Positions 1 through 8,689 are shown, numbered from the stretch's first letter. The stretch is 64,000 bases of DNA from Nitrospirillum amazonense (GCF_007828035.1 NZ_VITV01000005.1:310001-374000), one strand, 5' to 3'. Notes: a model not told the origin generated them from the letters alone. Numbers and translations are program-made.

Positions 1-462
1 AGCTTTCCGCTAATACCCCGTTGAGGGTATTAGGCGGCCATGCGAAGAGCAGGCGCCGAATTATCGTTGGCACCTATGAAATGGCCCGATAACGGCGGAA
101 CCATGCCGAGCGAAAACCATGCCTTTACCACGCACGTCGATCCTGATTCGCCCCCATGATGGTGGAGGCGCCGGGTACCGCCCCCGGGTCCGCAACGCTT
201 ATTCCGCAAGGCGTTTATCGCCATAGTCGGGCAAGCCCGACATTTCCAATATAGGGATGCGGGCACGAAAGTGAAAGGCCTTCGGGGAATGGCAGGCCCG
301 CGACCTTTCCGTGGAACCGGTTGTTCGGCGCCGACCATGGCCTGGGCCCCGCCGGCGTCTATGGCTTCTTGAGATATGGGGTTCCGCACGCCCGGGCGCT
401 ACATTATGTAGTGATACCGTTTCCGCGTCGGGCCGCCCGGCGATCGTTTGTTGAGGGCTGCC
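1..462. other. Leading region without a convincing gene
   Basis: No reading frame here has a recognisable domain or a good ribosome binding site. A minus-strand frame (389 to 30) ends in ANDNSAPALRMAA, a tail style seen in some small alphaproteobacterial proteins, so a short minus-strand gene ending at 30 is possible but unproven. A perfect 9-bp stem (10-18 paired with 25-33, 6-nt loop) overlaps that stop codon but has no T-run on either strand, so it is at best a weak terminator. The right part is the thyA leader. Confidence 0.35.
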
Positions 463-1353
463 ATGGCGCATCCGGAATACCAGTACCTATCGCTGCTGCG
501 CCGCCTGATCGACCACGGGACCGCCCGGGTGGACCGTACGGGCGTGGGCACCAAGGCGCTGTTCGGCGAGCAGATGCGTTTCGACCTGTCGGTCGGTTTC
601 CCCCTGCTGACCACGAAGAAGATTTTCCACCGCCAGGCCATCCACGAGATGCTGTGGTTCCTGTCGGGCGATACCAGCATCCGCCCGCTGCTGGCCAACA
701 AGGTGCGCATCTGGACGGACTGGCCGCTGGCCAATTACCGCAGAAAGACGGGCGAGGAGATTTCGCAGGAAGACTTCGAGGCCCGCGTGTTGGCCGATGA
801 CGCCTTCGCTGCCCAGTGGGGCGACCTGGGCCCCGTCTATGGCAAGCAGTGGCGGCGCTGGCAGGGGCCGGACGGTAAGGTCATCGACCAGATTCAGGAA
901 CTGGTGGACGGCATCCGCACCAATCCCACCAGCCGGCGCCTGCTGTTCACCGGCTGGAACGTGGCCGACCTGCCCGACATGGCGCTGCCGCCCTGCCACA
1001 TGACCTATCAGTTCTTCGTGGCAGACGGGAAGCTGTCCGGCCTGATCTTCCAGCGCAGCGCCGACACCCTGCTGGGCCTTCCCTGGAACCTGTGCGAGGG
1101 CGCGCTGCTGATCCACATGCTGGCCCACCAGTGCGACCTCTCCGTGGGTGACCTGGTGTGGCAGGGCGGGGACGTGCACCTCTACCTCAACCACATCCCC
1201 CAGGCGGAAGAACAGCTGACGCGCGCGCCGCGGCCCTTCCCCCGGCTGGTGATCAAGCGCAAAGCCGACAGCCTGTTCGACTATCGCTTCGAGGATTTTG
1301 AGATCACCGGCTACGACCCGCACCCGCACATCAAGGCCGACGTGGCGGTGTGA
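463..1353 (+). CDS. thyA: Thymidylate synthase ThyA
   Basis: Makes dTMP from dUMP, using methylenetetrahydrofolate as carbon donor and reductant, and yields dihydrofolate that DHFR (folA, about 3.4 kb downstream) recycles. The 296-residue product carries the active-site ALPPCH motif with Cys178, the conserved QRS segment (as FQRSAD), GLPWN and the C-terminal GYDPHP signature ending in a hydrophobic residue, as in the family. It is about 30 residues longer than E. coli ThyA because of extra sequence between the WTDW and GDLGPVYG motifs, in the position of the small-domain insert of some Gram-positive enzymes. ATG at 463 is chosen because the family begins close to the QYLSLL segment; an in-frame TTG lies at 448. 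Confidence 0.96.
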   Translation: MAHPEYQYLSLLRRLIDHGTARVDRTGVGTKALFGEQMRFDLSVGFPLLTTKKIFHRQAIHEMLWFLSGDTSIRPLLANKVRIWTDWPLANYRRKTGEEISQEDFEARVLADDAFAAQWGDLGPVYGKQWRRWQGPDGKVIDQIQELVDGIRTNPTSRRLLFTGWNVADLPDMALPPCHMTYQFFVADGKLSGLIFQRSADTLLGLPWNLCEGALLIHMLAHQCDLSVGDLVWQGGDVHLYLNHIPQAEEQLTRAPRPFPRLVIKRKADSLFDYRFEDFEITGYDPHPHIKADVAV

Positions 1354-1536
1354 TCAGGGAGGTGGCGGGCGGCAACTTTTGCCTGTGTATCTCGGCAATA
1401 TTTGCTGATCCGGTTGTTGTCTCCGACCACGCATCTTCTTCCCACCGCAGCCGCCCTGGCCTTTGGTGGCGAACGCTTCTGGCACGCCAGGTGCTTGCCC
1501 CGGCCGCAGTTTCGCGCGTTCGGAGGGGGAACAGAC

Positions 1537-1878
1537 GTGACGACGATTAACGCGGCATCCGGCGGCGCGCCGGATTTCACCCGCATGTCCCGCAGCCAGA
1601 TGATGGGCGTGGCTGGCGGTCTTTATCAGTCCGGACAGATCAGCCTGGAACAGATGGGCAAGCTGGAGATGATGGGGCGCCTGGGCAAGGTGGGGCCCAA
1701 TGGCCAGTTCCAGGCCTTCACGGCGCAGGAGCGCGCCAGCCTGGACAGCCAGCCGGTCAACTACATCGACCAAACCCGGAAGGTCATCAGCGCCATTGAG
1801 CAGCGCGGTGACGCCACCAATCCGCTCTCCGGCTATCAGGACTGGAAACAGCTTCTGCTGACCCTGCAAGAGGCCTGA
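1537..1878 (+). CDS. Small hypothetical protein, 113 aa
   Basis: Unrecognised. The GTG start is supported by a strong ribosome binding site (GGAGGGGGA at about 1521-1529). The soluble, Met- and Gln-rich product has an N-terminal part reading MSRSQMMGVAGGLYQSGQI followed by repeated LEQMGKLEMMGRLG-like helices, and a C-terminal YIDQTRKVISAIEQ/YQDWKQLLLTLQ helix pair. It has no signal peptide, membrane segment or catalytic motif. It lies between thyA and a serine hydrolase, all on the plus strand. A longer frame starting at 1402 lacks a ribosome binding site and has a basic, unlikely N-terminus. Confidence 0.6.
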   Translation: MTTINAASGGAPDFTRMSRSQMMGVAGGLYQSGQISLEQMGKLEMMGRLGKVGPNGQFQAFTAQERASLDSQPVNYIDQTRKVISAIEQRGDATNPLSGYQDWKQLLLTLQEA

Positions 1879-1973
1879 GGCGGCCCGCCGGTGGGGCCAC
1901 CGGAGTGGCCCTCAGCGTCCCGCCGCCCGCCTGCTAGCATGCCCCCGCTCAGGTGTTGATGCGGGGATGTATC

Positions 1974-3488
1974 ATGCGCGGGATGTGGGGACTGGTGGCG
2001 CTGCTGCTGCTGACGGGGGCGCCGATGGTGGGCCAGGCGGCCACGGGCAAGGCGGTGGTGGCCGCCAACCGGGCGCCGCCGGCCGCCGGCGCGGTGGATA
2101 CGGTGGCGACCCCGGTGGCGGCACAGGTCGACGCTTTCCTACAGGGCCAGATGCGGGCGCTGGGCATCCCCGGCCTGCAGGTGGCGGTCATCCAGCACGG
2201 GCGCCTGGTGCTGTCGCGCAGCTATGGCGTGGCCAACCTGCAGACGCCGGTGCCGGTGACCAATGAGACGATCTTCGCCGTCAATTCCATCACCAAGGCC
2301 TTCACCGGCGTGGCCGCGATGCGGCAGGTGCAGGCCGGGCGGCTGGACCTGGACGCGCCCGTCGGCCAGTACCTGGACGACCTGCCCGCCGCCTGGCGCC
2401 CCATCACCATCCGCCAGCTGCTGACCCACATGTCCGGCTTGCCCGACATCAACCGCGCGCCGGGCGACCGGGACGAGCGGGTGGGGGGTGACGCCATCTG
2501 GGCCTGGGTGCAGGCCCAGCCCATGAAGTTCACGCCCGGCGAGCGCTTCGATTACTGCCAGACCAACTACACCCTGGTGCAGCGGGTGGTGGACACGCTG
2601 ACCGGCCAGCCGCCCGACACGCCCATCATCGGCTGGGAGATCGAGGCGGCGGGCATGACCCACACCGCCTTTGGCGACAGCAGCATGGTCACGCCGGGCA
2701 AGGCCGCCGGCTACCGCAACAGCTATGCGCCCAATCCCGCTGGGGGGCCGGATGGCGCCCCGGTGGCAACACCCCGCCCGGTCTATGAACTGTTCCGCCC
2801 CATGCATCGCGCCTCCTCCGGCCTGGACAGCACGGCGGAGGATATGGCGCGCTGGATGATCGCCGTCAGCCAGGGTCAGTTGCTGGACGCCGACAGCCTG
2901 CGCCTGCTGTGGACGCCCGCCGCCTTCAACGATGGCCGCGCGGGCCAGTGGGGCCTGGGCTGGGAGGTTTTGGACCGCGGCGGCCATCGCGCCGTGGGCA
3001 TGACCGGCGGCGGCCGCTCCGCCTTCTTCCTCTACCCGGAGGATGAGGTGGGCGTGGTCATCCTGACCAACCTGTCCGGCGCGTTTCCTGAGGACATGAT
3101 CGACCAGGTAGCCGCCCTCTATGGCGCCAAGCTGGCCGGCCTGGCCGCCCTGCGCGTGGACATCCAGCGCCACGGCTTCGACCAGGTGCCGGCGCTCTAC
3201 GCCGCGATGAAGGCCCGCGAGCCGGGCGTGACGTTGCAGGAGGCGGAATTGAACGACTGGGGCTATCGCCTGCTCAGCAACGGCCAGCCCCGGAGCGCCC
3301 TGGCCATCCTGAAACTGGCCGCCGACCTCTACCCCGACAGCGGCAACGCCCAGGACAGCCTGGCCGAGGCGCTGGCGGCCACCGGCGACAAGCCCGCCGC
3401 CATCCTGGCCTACCAGCGCGCCCTGGAGCTGGACCCGAAGAACCAGAACGCCGAGCGGCGGCTGGGGGCGCTGAAGGCGGGCGGGTGA
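1974..3488 (+). CDS. Exported beta-lactamase-fold serine hydrolase with C-terminal TPRs
   Basis: A class C beta-lactamase / S12-type hydrolase fused to a TPR tail, about 504 aa. The N-terminus (MRGMWGLVALLLLTGAPMVGQA) is a Sec signal peptide, so it acts in the periplasm. The catalytic SxxK motif is S105-I-T-K108. The YxN-equivalent reads YCQ within FDYCQTNY, a Q variant seen in several S12 hydrolases. The usual HxG element is replaced by M-T-G in VGMTGGGRSAFF. Residues from about 425 to 504 form two TPR-like repeats (LLSNGQPRSALAILKLA, ALAATGDKPAAILAYQRAL). The substrate cannot be told; esterase, D-aminopeptidase or peptidase roles are all possible. An alternative ATG is at 1959. Confidence 0.85.
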   Translation: MRGMWGLVALLLLTGAPMVGQAATGKAVVAANRAPPAAGAVDTVATPVAAQVDAFLQGQMRALGIPGLQVAVIQHGRLVLSRSYGVANLQTPVPVTNETIFAVNSITKAFTGVAAMRQVQAGRLDLDAPVGQYLDDLPAAWRPITIRQLLTHMSGLPDINRAPGDRDERVGGDAIWAWVQAQPMKFTPGERFDYCQTNYTLVQRVVDTLTGQPPDTPIIGWEIEAAGMTHTAFGDSSMVTPGKAAGYRNSYAPNPAGGPDGAPVATPRPVYELFRPMHRASSGLDSTAEDMARWMIAVSQGQLLDADSLRLLWTPAAFNDGRAGQWGLGWEVLDRGGHRAVGMTGGGRSAFFLYPEDEVGVVILTNLSGAFPEDMIDQVAALYGAKLAGLAALRVDIQRHGFDQVPALYAAMKAREPGVTLQEAELNDWGYRLLSNGQPRSALAILKLAADLYPDSGNAQDSLAEALAATGDKPAAILAYQRALELDPKNQNAERRLGALKAGG

Positions 3489-3554
3489 GGGGCGTGGACA
3501 GGGCAGGCGGGCGGACTTACCCTTAAGATATCCGTTGCCGATACGACCACGCCA

Positions 3555-3852
3555 ATGACCGCGCCCACGCTATAGACTTGCTGAGGCAACACGAACCGGA
3601 ATTTCGCCGCGCCGGCATCGGCGCGCTATTCCTATTCGGCTCCGTCGCGCGGGATGAGGCCACCGAGGCGTCTGACGTCGATGTCTTCTTCGACCTGGAC
3701 CGGCCCCAGGGCTTCACCTTGTTCAGCCTGGCGGCGGTGCAGGAGCGCCTGCAGGATATCCTGGGCGCCAAGGTTGACGTCTCATGACCCGCGACGGCAT
3801 TCACCCCCGGCGGCGGGAACGGATCGAGGCGGATGGCGTGCGGGTGTTTTGA
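3555..3852 (+). pseudogene. Frameshifted MNT-type nucleotidyltransferase (MntA-like antitoxin)
   Basis: Read across two frames this is a complete small MNT nucleotidyltransferase. An ATG-ACC at 3555 starts out of frame with HAIDLLRQHEPEFRRAGI; one missing C near 3560 would restore MTRAHAIDLL. The core has the polymerase-beta motif LFLFGSVARDEATEASDVDVF (G-S-x2-R, then S-D-x-D). After KVDV the frame meets TGA at 3785, while the neighbouring frame from 3784 continues TRDGIHPRRRERIEADGVRVF to a stop at 3850, exactly the expected family C-terminus. MNT proteins usually pair with a HepT toxin; none is present. It is either decayed or carries two sequencing errors. A 69-aa fragment could start at TTG 3578. 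Confidence 0.75.
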
Positions 3853-3856
3853 TCTT

Positions 3857-4528
3857 TCATTTTATTGGCAGGCGATGTCCCCCTAATTCCCATACGGTAG
3901 GCAAGGTCAGATCTGGGCCCATAATTGCCATGCGAATAGGGCGGCCGGTCATCTCCGTGTCTTTATCTGGAAACCGTAAATTCGGGAATGGCGACAAATG
4001 CTTCTGATGAGGGCTGTTTATATCAATTCTCTCGCAACTGTGTTTGGAGGAAATAGCAAATAAAAATCCTCTCGATTTCATTGAGATAATATAGTGCAGA
4101 TCTATATTTGCATCTCCAGCATATGTGTTTATTATTGATTCTTTTTCTTCTCTTGTGATCATTATATCGACTGAGGTTGCCATATTGGTGGGTGCGGCCT
4201 CGATCATGTAGGTTTCCGGTTCAATTCTATATTGAGTTGAGAGGTGGTTTGTGGGAAACGTAATCCGAAGCAAAAGTGTTGCCGCGCCTGCTCCTTTAGG
4301 GGCAGTTTCAGATTTCCATTTAGCAAAAGCTCTGTCGGAGCCATCTGCCATAGGTGAGACCAGAGCCCATCGAGAGAGACCACTTTTATGGAAACTGAAT
4401 TTTATTCTATTAGCGGCAGTTCCGAGTTGCAGAAGATAGATATCATCTTGCTGTGGCCACAGGCGCCAGGAGCACGAGTGAGGCCCTGATTCATGGCCAA
4501 CAACGAACTTAAAGGCTTTTGAGGTCAT
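3857..4528 (-). CDS. AT-rich orphan protein, 223 aa
   Basis: Unrecognised protein encoded in a stretch visibly richer in A/T than the rest of the window, with codons rarely used by its neighbours (ATA, AAT, TTA). It has no signal peptide or membrane segment. The sequence is rich in Lys, Ser and Thr, with an N-terminal block (KFVVGHESGPHSCSWRLWPQ) and a later beta-rich block (TLLLRITFPTNHLSTQYRI). The ATG at 4528 is the first possible start. It sits directly beside the broken MNT gene in the thyA-folA interval, which suggests horizontally acquired DNA. Function unknown. Confidence 0.6.
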   Translation of the reverse strand: MTSKAFKFVVGHESGPHSCSWRLWPQQDDIYLLQLGTAANRIKFSFHKSGLSRWALVSPMADGSDRAFAKWKSETAPKGAGAATLLLRITFPTNHLSTQYRIEPETYMIEAAPTNMATSVDIMITREEKESIINTYAGDANIDLHYIISMKSRGFLFAISSKHSCERIDINSPHQKHLSPFPNLRFPDKDTEMTGRPIRMAIMGPDLTLPTVWELGGHRLPIK

Positions 4529-4708
4529 CTGAAGATTCCTTAATGATCTAAAGGAAACTGAGCTAAAGGATCGAATGCGCGAAACGCATTAAATCTCCAG
4601 GCTGCCCATTTAGGCACCCCCGCCCTTTGATCTTCCGCATTCTCACCATCCCCCGTTTGCCGTAAAACCGCAGGCCTTGAGCGTTCATCAGCCAGGCTCC
4701 TTGATCCC

Positions 4709-5242
4709 ATGCCCGATTCCGCGCCCATTCCCTTGGCCCTCATCGCCGCCGTCTCCACCAACAACGTCATCGGGGTGGAGAACCGCCTGCCGTGGCGCTT
4801 GAAGGGAGATCTGAAGTATTTCAAGGAGATGACCCTGGGCAAGCCGGTGGTCATGGGCCGGCGGACGTGGGAGAGCATCGGGGCTAAGCCGCTGCCGGGG
4901 CGCACCAACATCGTCGTGACGCACAAGAAGGACTACCGCGCCCACGGCGCCGTGGTCTGCCACAGCCTGGACGCCGCCATCGAGCAGGCGCGCCTGATCG
5001 CGGCGGTCGACGGCGCGCCGGAGGTGATGGTGATCGGCGGGGAGCTGCTGTTCGCCACCGCCCTGAAGACCGCGCACCGCCTGTATCTGACCGAGGTGCA
5101 CGCCAGCCCGGAGGGCGACGCCTTCTTCCCCACCTTTGACCGGGCTGAATGGCGGGAAGTGTCGCGGCGCGATGTGCCGGCGCTGGAGGTGGAGGTCGAC
5201 CCCGCCCCGGCGCACAGCTTCGTGGTGCTGGAGCGGGCATGA
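4709..5242 (+). CDS. folA: Dihydrofolate reductase
   Basis: Reduces dihydrofolate to tetrahydrofolate with NADPH, regenerating the folate consumed by ThyA. The 177-residue protein has the standard DHFR landmarks in order: PLALIAAVSTNNVIGVENRLPW (substrate loop with NRLPW), DLKYFKEMT, the NADPH-binding VVMGRRTWESIG, LPGRTNIVV, a VMVIGGELLF glycine motif and the YLTEVHA strand. The ATG at 4709 fits the family N-terminus. Its TGA overlaps the next ATG in ATGA at 5239, so the downstream gene is translationally coupled. Confidence 0.95.
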   Translation: MPDSAPIPLALIAAVSTNNVIGVENRLPWRLKGDLKYFKEMTLGKPVVMGRRTWESIGAKPLPGRTNIVVTHKKDYRAHGAVVCHSLDAAIEQARLIAAVDGAPEVMVIGGELLFATALKTAHRLYLTEVHASPEGDAFFPTFDRAEWREVSRRDVPALEVEVDPAPAHSFVVLERA

Positions 5243-5886
5243 TCCTCACCCCCATTCCCCTGGAGGAGTTGCCGGCCATCCTGGCCGACCTGCGCGGCCG
5301 CCTGACCGGCGCCGATCCGCTGGTCGCGGAGGTGTTCGAGCGCATCGCCGCCACCTTGGACCTGGTGCCCCTGGGCGTGGATACGCCCCAGCACCGGGCG
5401 GACGGCGTCGCGCTGGCCCACCGCTTCGGCATCGAGACCATCGATGAACTGCCCATGGCGGCCTACAGCTGGGACGGTCGCGCCATCCGAACCCAGAGCG
5501 AGTCCTATGTGCTGATCCATGAGATCGGCCACTGGCTGGTGGCGCCGCCGGAGCGGCGGGGCCTGGTCGATTTCGGCCTGGGCGCCGGGCCGGAGACGGG
5601 CCGCATCGAGGAAGCCAACGCCGCCATCTGCGTCGACCAGGAAACCCAGATCGAGGAAGAGGCCCTGTCCTCCCTCATCGGCATCCTGTGGGAGGTGGAA
5701 CTGGGCCATCCCGCCATCATGGCCTTCCTGGAGCAGAACTGGCTGGAAGGCTGGGACCGCGCCGCCTGCATTGACAACCTGGCCGACAATCTGGCCAATT
5801 TGCATCGGCGGGGATTGATTGATGCGAATTACCGCCCAATTCCGCCAGAACATTTCGAAGTAAAGCGGCGCGTCGCAAGCTTGTAA
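5239..5886 (+). CDS. EpmC/YfcM-like putative metalloprotein (HEIGHW)
   Basis: A 215-residue protein with an HExxH metal site (HEIGH, residues 94-98). Around it the order of motifs follows E. coli EpmC (YfcM, the elongation factor P hydroxylase): HEIxHW, a short gap, RRxLVDFG, a Pro/Gly loop, then an E-E-ALSSL helix and G-x-P followed by NWLEG. This was read by eye from remembered EpmC sequence, so the family call is moderate. EpmC oxidises the lysyl-modified Lys of EF-P; no EF-P gene is in the window. It starts in an ATGA overlap with folA, so it is co-expressed with it. A generic Zn peptidase is the alternative. Confidence 0.6.
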   Translation: MILTPIPLEELPAILADLRGRLTGADPLVAEVFERIAATLDLVPLGVDTPQHRADGVALAHRFGIETIDELPMAAYSWDGRAIRTQSESYVLIHEIGHWLVAPPERRGLVDFGLGAGPETGRIEEANAAICVDQETQIEEEALSSLIGILWEVELGHPAIMAFLEQNWLEGWDRAACIDNLADNLANLHRRGLIDANYRPIPPEHFEVKRRVASL

Positions 5887-6032
5887 TATTGTGCGTTGCG
5901 GCGAGGGCAATAAGACTTTCCGCCGGGCGCCGGCCAACAGGAAGCGGCGCGAGGGTCTATACTGACGGGGGATTGTAAGTGCCCCGCCCATCGGTCACTG
6001 TTTTGCTTAACGAACAGACCGAGAGGGTTCCC

Positions 6033-7448
6033 ATGTCGATCGCGCACGCGTCGTCCGCCCCCATTCCCTCAACAGAGAACGCCCCGGATGGCCCCGCCAT
6101 CCTGTCCCTGATCGGCAATACGCCGCTGGTCCGCGTCACCAAGGTCGATACCGGCCCCTGTGAGCTGTACCTGAAGCTGGAAAACCAGAACCCCGGCGGC
6201 TCCATCAAGGACCGCATCGGCCTCGCCATGGTGGAGGGGGCGGAGAAGGCGGGCCGGCTGAAGCCCGGCGGCACGGTGGTGGAGGCGACGGCCGGCAACA
6301 CCGGCCTGGGCCTGGCCCTGGTCTGCGCCGCCAAGGGCTATCGCCTGGTGCTGGTCATCCCCGACAAGATGGCGGCGGAGAAGATCAACCATCTGCGGGC
6401 CTTGGGCGCCGAAATCCATGTGACGCGCAGCGACGTGGGGAAGGGCCATCCCGACTATTACCAGGACATCGCCGAGCGGCTGGCCGCCGAGATCCCCGGT
6501 GCCGTCTACATGAACCAGTTCGCCAACCCCGACAACCCGGCGGCGCATGAGCGCTGGACGGGGCCCGAGCTGCTGCGCCAGATGGACGGGCGGCTGGACG
6601 CCGTGGTGGTGGGTGTGGGCTCCGGCGGCACGCTGACCGGCCTGGGCCGCTATTTCCGCGCCGCCAGCCCGCGCACCCGCATGGTGCTGGCCGACCCCCA
6701 GGGCTCCATCCTGCGCGACCTGGTGAAGACCGGCCGGCATGACGAGCCGGGCAGCTGGGTGGTGGAGGGCATTGGCGAGGATTTCGTGCCGCCCAACTGC
6801 GACCTGCAGTATGTGGAGGACGCCTACACTATCCCCGATGCCGAGAGCCTGAACGCGGCGCGCGAGCTGCTGCGCCGGGAGGGCATCCTGGGCGGTTCCT
6901 CCAGCGGCACCCTGTTCGCCGCCGCCCTGCGCTATTGCCGGGCGCAGACGCTTCCGAAGCGCGTGGTCACGCTGGTGTGCGACACGGGCAACAAGTACCT
7001 GTCCAAGATGTTCAACGACGGCTGGATGGCCGACCAAGGCTTCCTGCCCAGCGCCCGCACCGGCGATCTGCGCGACCTTATCACCCGGCGGGTGGACAAG
7101 GGCCAAGTGGTGACCGTCTCGCCCGACGACACCCTGCTGACGGCGTACAAGCGCATGCGCATCTCCGACGTCTCGCAGCTGCCGGTGATGCAGGGCGGCC
7201 GCGTGGTGGGCCTGCTGGACGAGTCCGACCTGCTGCTGCATGTCGAGCCCGACCCGTCGCGCTTCCGCGAGGCGGTGCGGGAGGCCATGACCTCGCGCCT
7301 GGAAACCGTGCCGGTGACCGCCCCCATCAGCGCGCTGGACGCCATCTTCAGCCGCAACATGGTGGCCCTGGTCACCGAGGGGGACGCCTTCCTAGGATTG
7401 CTGACCCGCGTCGACCTGCTGAACCATTTGCGCCGGCAGCTGGGCTGA
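6033..7448 (+). CDS. Cystathionine beta-synthase (PLP + CBS pair)
   Basis: Condenses serine and homocysteine to cystathionine, first step of reverse transsulfuration. The 471-aa product has a fold-II PLP catalytic domain: NPGGSIKDR carries the Schiff-base Lys59, EATAGNTGLGLALV is the substrate loop and GVGSGGTLTGLGRY binds the PLP phosphate. A C-terminal pair of CBS motifs follows (VTVSPDDTLLTAYKRM...VGLLDESDLL, then METVPVT-like LETVPVTAPISALDAIF). ATG 6033 has GAGAGG upstream and begins close to the conserved ILSLIGNTPLVRV; an in-frame GTG at 5979 is less likely. The gamma-lyase gene follows after 47 bp. A CBS-tailed cysteine synthase is the alternative. Confidence 0.9.
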   Translation: MSIAHASSAPIPSTENAPDGPAILSLIGNTPLVRVTKVDTGPCELYLKLENQNPGGSIKDRIGLAMVEGAEKAGRLKPGGTVVEATAGNTGLGLALVCAAKGYRLVLVIPDKMAAEKINHLRALGAEIHVTRSDVGKGHPDYYQDIAERLAAEIPGAVYMNQFANPDNPAAHERWTGPELLRQMDGRLDAVVVGVGSGGTLTGLGRYFRAASPRTRMVLADPQGSILRDLVKTGRHDEPGSWVVEGIGEDFVPPNCDLQYVEDAYTIPDAESLNAARELLRREGILGGSSSGTLFAAALRYCRAQTLPKRVVTLVCDTGNKYLSKMFNDGWMADQGFLPSARTGDLRDLITRRVDKGQVVTVSPDDTLLTAYKRMRISDVSQLPVMQGGRVVGLLDESDLLLHVEPDPSRFREAVREAMTSRLETVPVTAPISALDAIFSRNMVALVTEGDAFLGLLTRVDLLNHLRRQLG

Positions 7449-7495
7449 CGCCCGCCCTCTGTCCCGCGCCCCGCTTTCATCCCCAAGGAATCCCC

Positions 7496-8689
7496 ATGGC
7501 CGACCGCAGCCACAACCGTCCCCTGTCCAACCAACGGGCCTTCGCCACCCGCACCGTGCATGCGGGGCAGGAGCCGGACCCCAGCACCGGCGCCATCACC
7601 GTGCCCATCTACGCCACCTCCACCTATGTGCAGGAAAGCCCCGGCGTCCATAAGGGCTATGAGTACAGCCGCAGCCAGAACCCCACCCGCATGGCCTATG
7701 AGCGCTGCGTGGCGGATCTGGAGGGCGGGGTGCGGGGCTATGCCTTCGCCTCCGGCCTGGCGGCGGAGGCCACCATCCTGGAGCTGCTGGACGCCGGCAG
7801 CCACATCATCGCCATGGACGACCTCTACGGCGGCAGCTACCGCCTGCTGGAACGGGTGCGCAAGCGCTCCATGGGCCTCACCTCCCGCTTCGTCGACATG
7901 ACCGACCCGGCCAAGCTGGAGGCGGCGCTGACGCCCGACACCCGCCTGCTGTGGGTGGAGACGCCGACCAACCCGCTGCTGAAGCTGGTGGACCTGGAGG
8001 CCGTGGCCGCCTTCGCCCGGCGGCATGGGCTGATTTCCGTGTGCGACAACACCTTCGCCACGCCCTACGCCCAGCGGCCGCTGGAGCTGGGCTTCGACAT
8101 CGTCGTGCATTCGGCCACCAAGTACCTGAACGGCCATTGCGACATGGTGGGCGGCGTCGCCGTGGTGCGGGAGGAGGGGGAACTGGCGGACCGCCTGGGC
8201 TTCCTGCAAAACGCCGTGGGCGCCGTGGCCGGTCCCTTCGACAGCTTCCTGGCGCTGCGCGGGCTGAAGACCCTGTCCCTGCGCATGGAGCGGCACAGCG
8301 CCAACGCCGCCGCCATCGCCCAGTGGCTGGAACGCCACCCGGCGGTGGCGGGGGTGCGCTATCCCGGCCTGGCCAGCCATCCGCAGCATGAACTGGCCCG
8401 GCGCCAGATGAGGGGCGGCGGCGGCATGGTTTCCGTCAGCCTGAAAGGCGGGCTGGAGGCGGCGCGGCGCTTCCTGGAGCGGACGGAGCTGTTCTCCCTG
8501 GCGGAAAGCCTGGGCGGGGTGGAAAGCCTGATCGAGCATCCCGCCATCATGACCCACGCCTCCATCCCGGCGGAGCTGCGGGCCGCGGCCGGCATCGACG
8601 ACGGCCTGGTGCGCCTGTCGGTGGGCATCGAGGACGTGGACGACCTGATCGCCGACCTGGACGCCGCCCTTAGCACTACCCTGGCCTAA
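7496..8689 (+). CDS. Cystathionine gamma-lyase (Cys/Met metabolism PLP enzyme)
   Basis: Cleaves cystathionine to cysteine, 2-oxobutyrate and ammonia, completing reverse transsulfuration with the upstream beta-synthase. The 397-residue protein has the fold-I family signatures: TRTVHAGQEPDPSTGAI, YEYSRSQNPTR, FASGLAA, the PLP-binding DNTFATPYAQRPLELG and the Lys209 Schiff-base motif HSATKYLNGH, and SLGGVESLIEHPA near the end. The ATG at 7496 has AAGGAA just upstream. The family is hard to split by sequence: a gamma-synthase or homocysteine gamma-lyase role is not excluded, but pairing with the beta-synthase favours gamma-lyase. Confidence 0.88.
   Translation: MADRSHNRPLSNQRAFATRTVHAGQEPDPSTGAITVPIYATSTYVQESPGVHKGYEYSRSQNPTRMAYERCVADLEGGVRGYAFASGLAAEATILELLDAGSHIIAMDDLYGGSYRLLERVRKRSMGLTSRFVDMTDPAKLEAALTPDTRLLWVETPTNPLLKLVDLEAVAAFARRHGLISVCDNTFATPYAQRPLELGFDIVVHSATKYLNGHCDMVGGVAVVREEGELADRLGFLQNAVGAVAGPFDSFLALRGLKTLSLRMERHSANAAAIAQWLERHPAVAGVRYPGLASHPQHELARRQMRGGGGMVSVSLKGGLEAARRFLERTELFSLAESLGGVESLIEHPAIMTHASIPAELRAAAGIDDGLVRLSVGIEDVDDLIADLDAALSTTLA

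Noticed and set aside
10-33. Rho-independent terminator at the left edge
   Set aside because: The 9-bp stem is perfect but no T-run follows on either strand.
6935-7495. Upstream extension of the gamma-lyase frame into the beta-synthase gene
   Set aside because: It lies out of frame over the CBS domains of the beta-synthase; AAGGAA and the family start support 7496.
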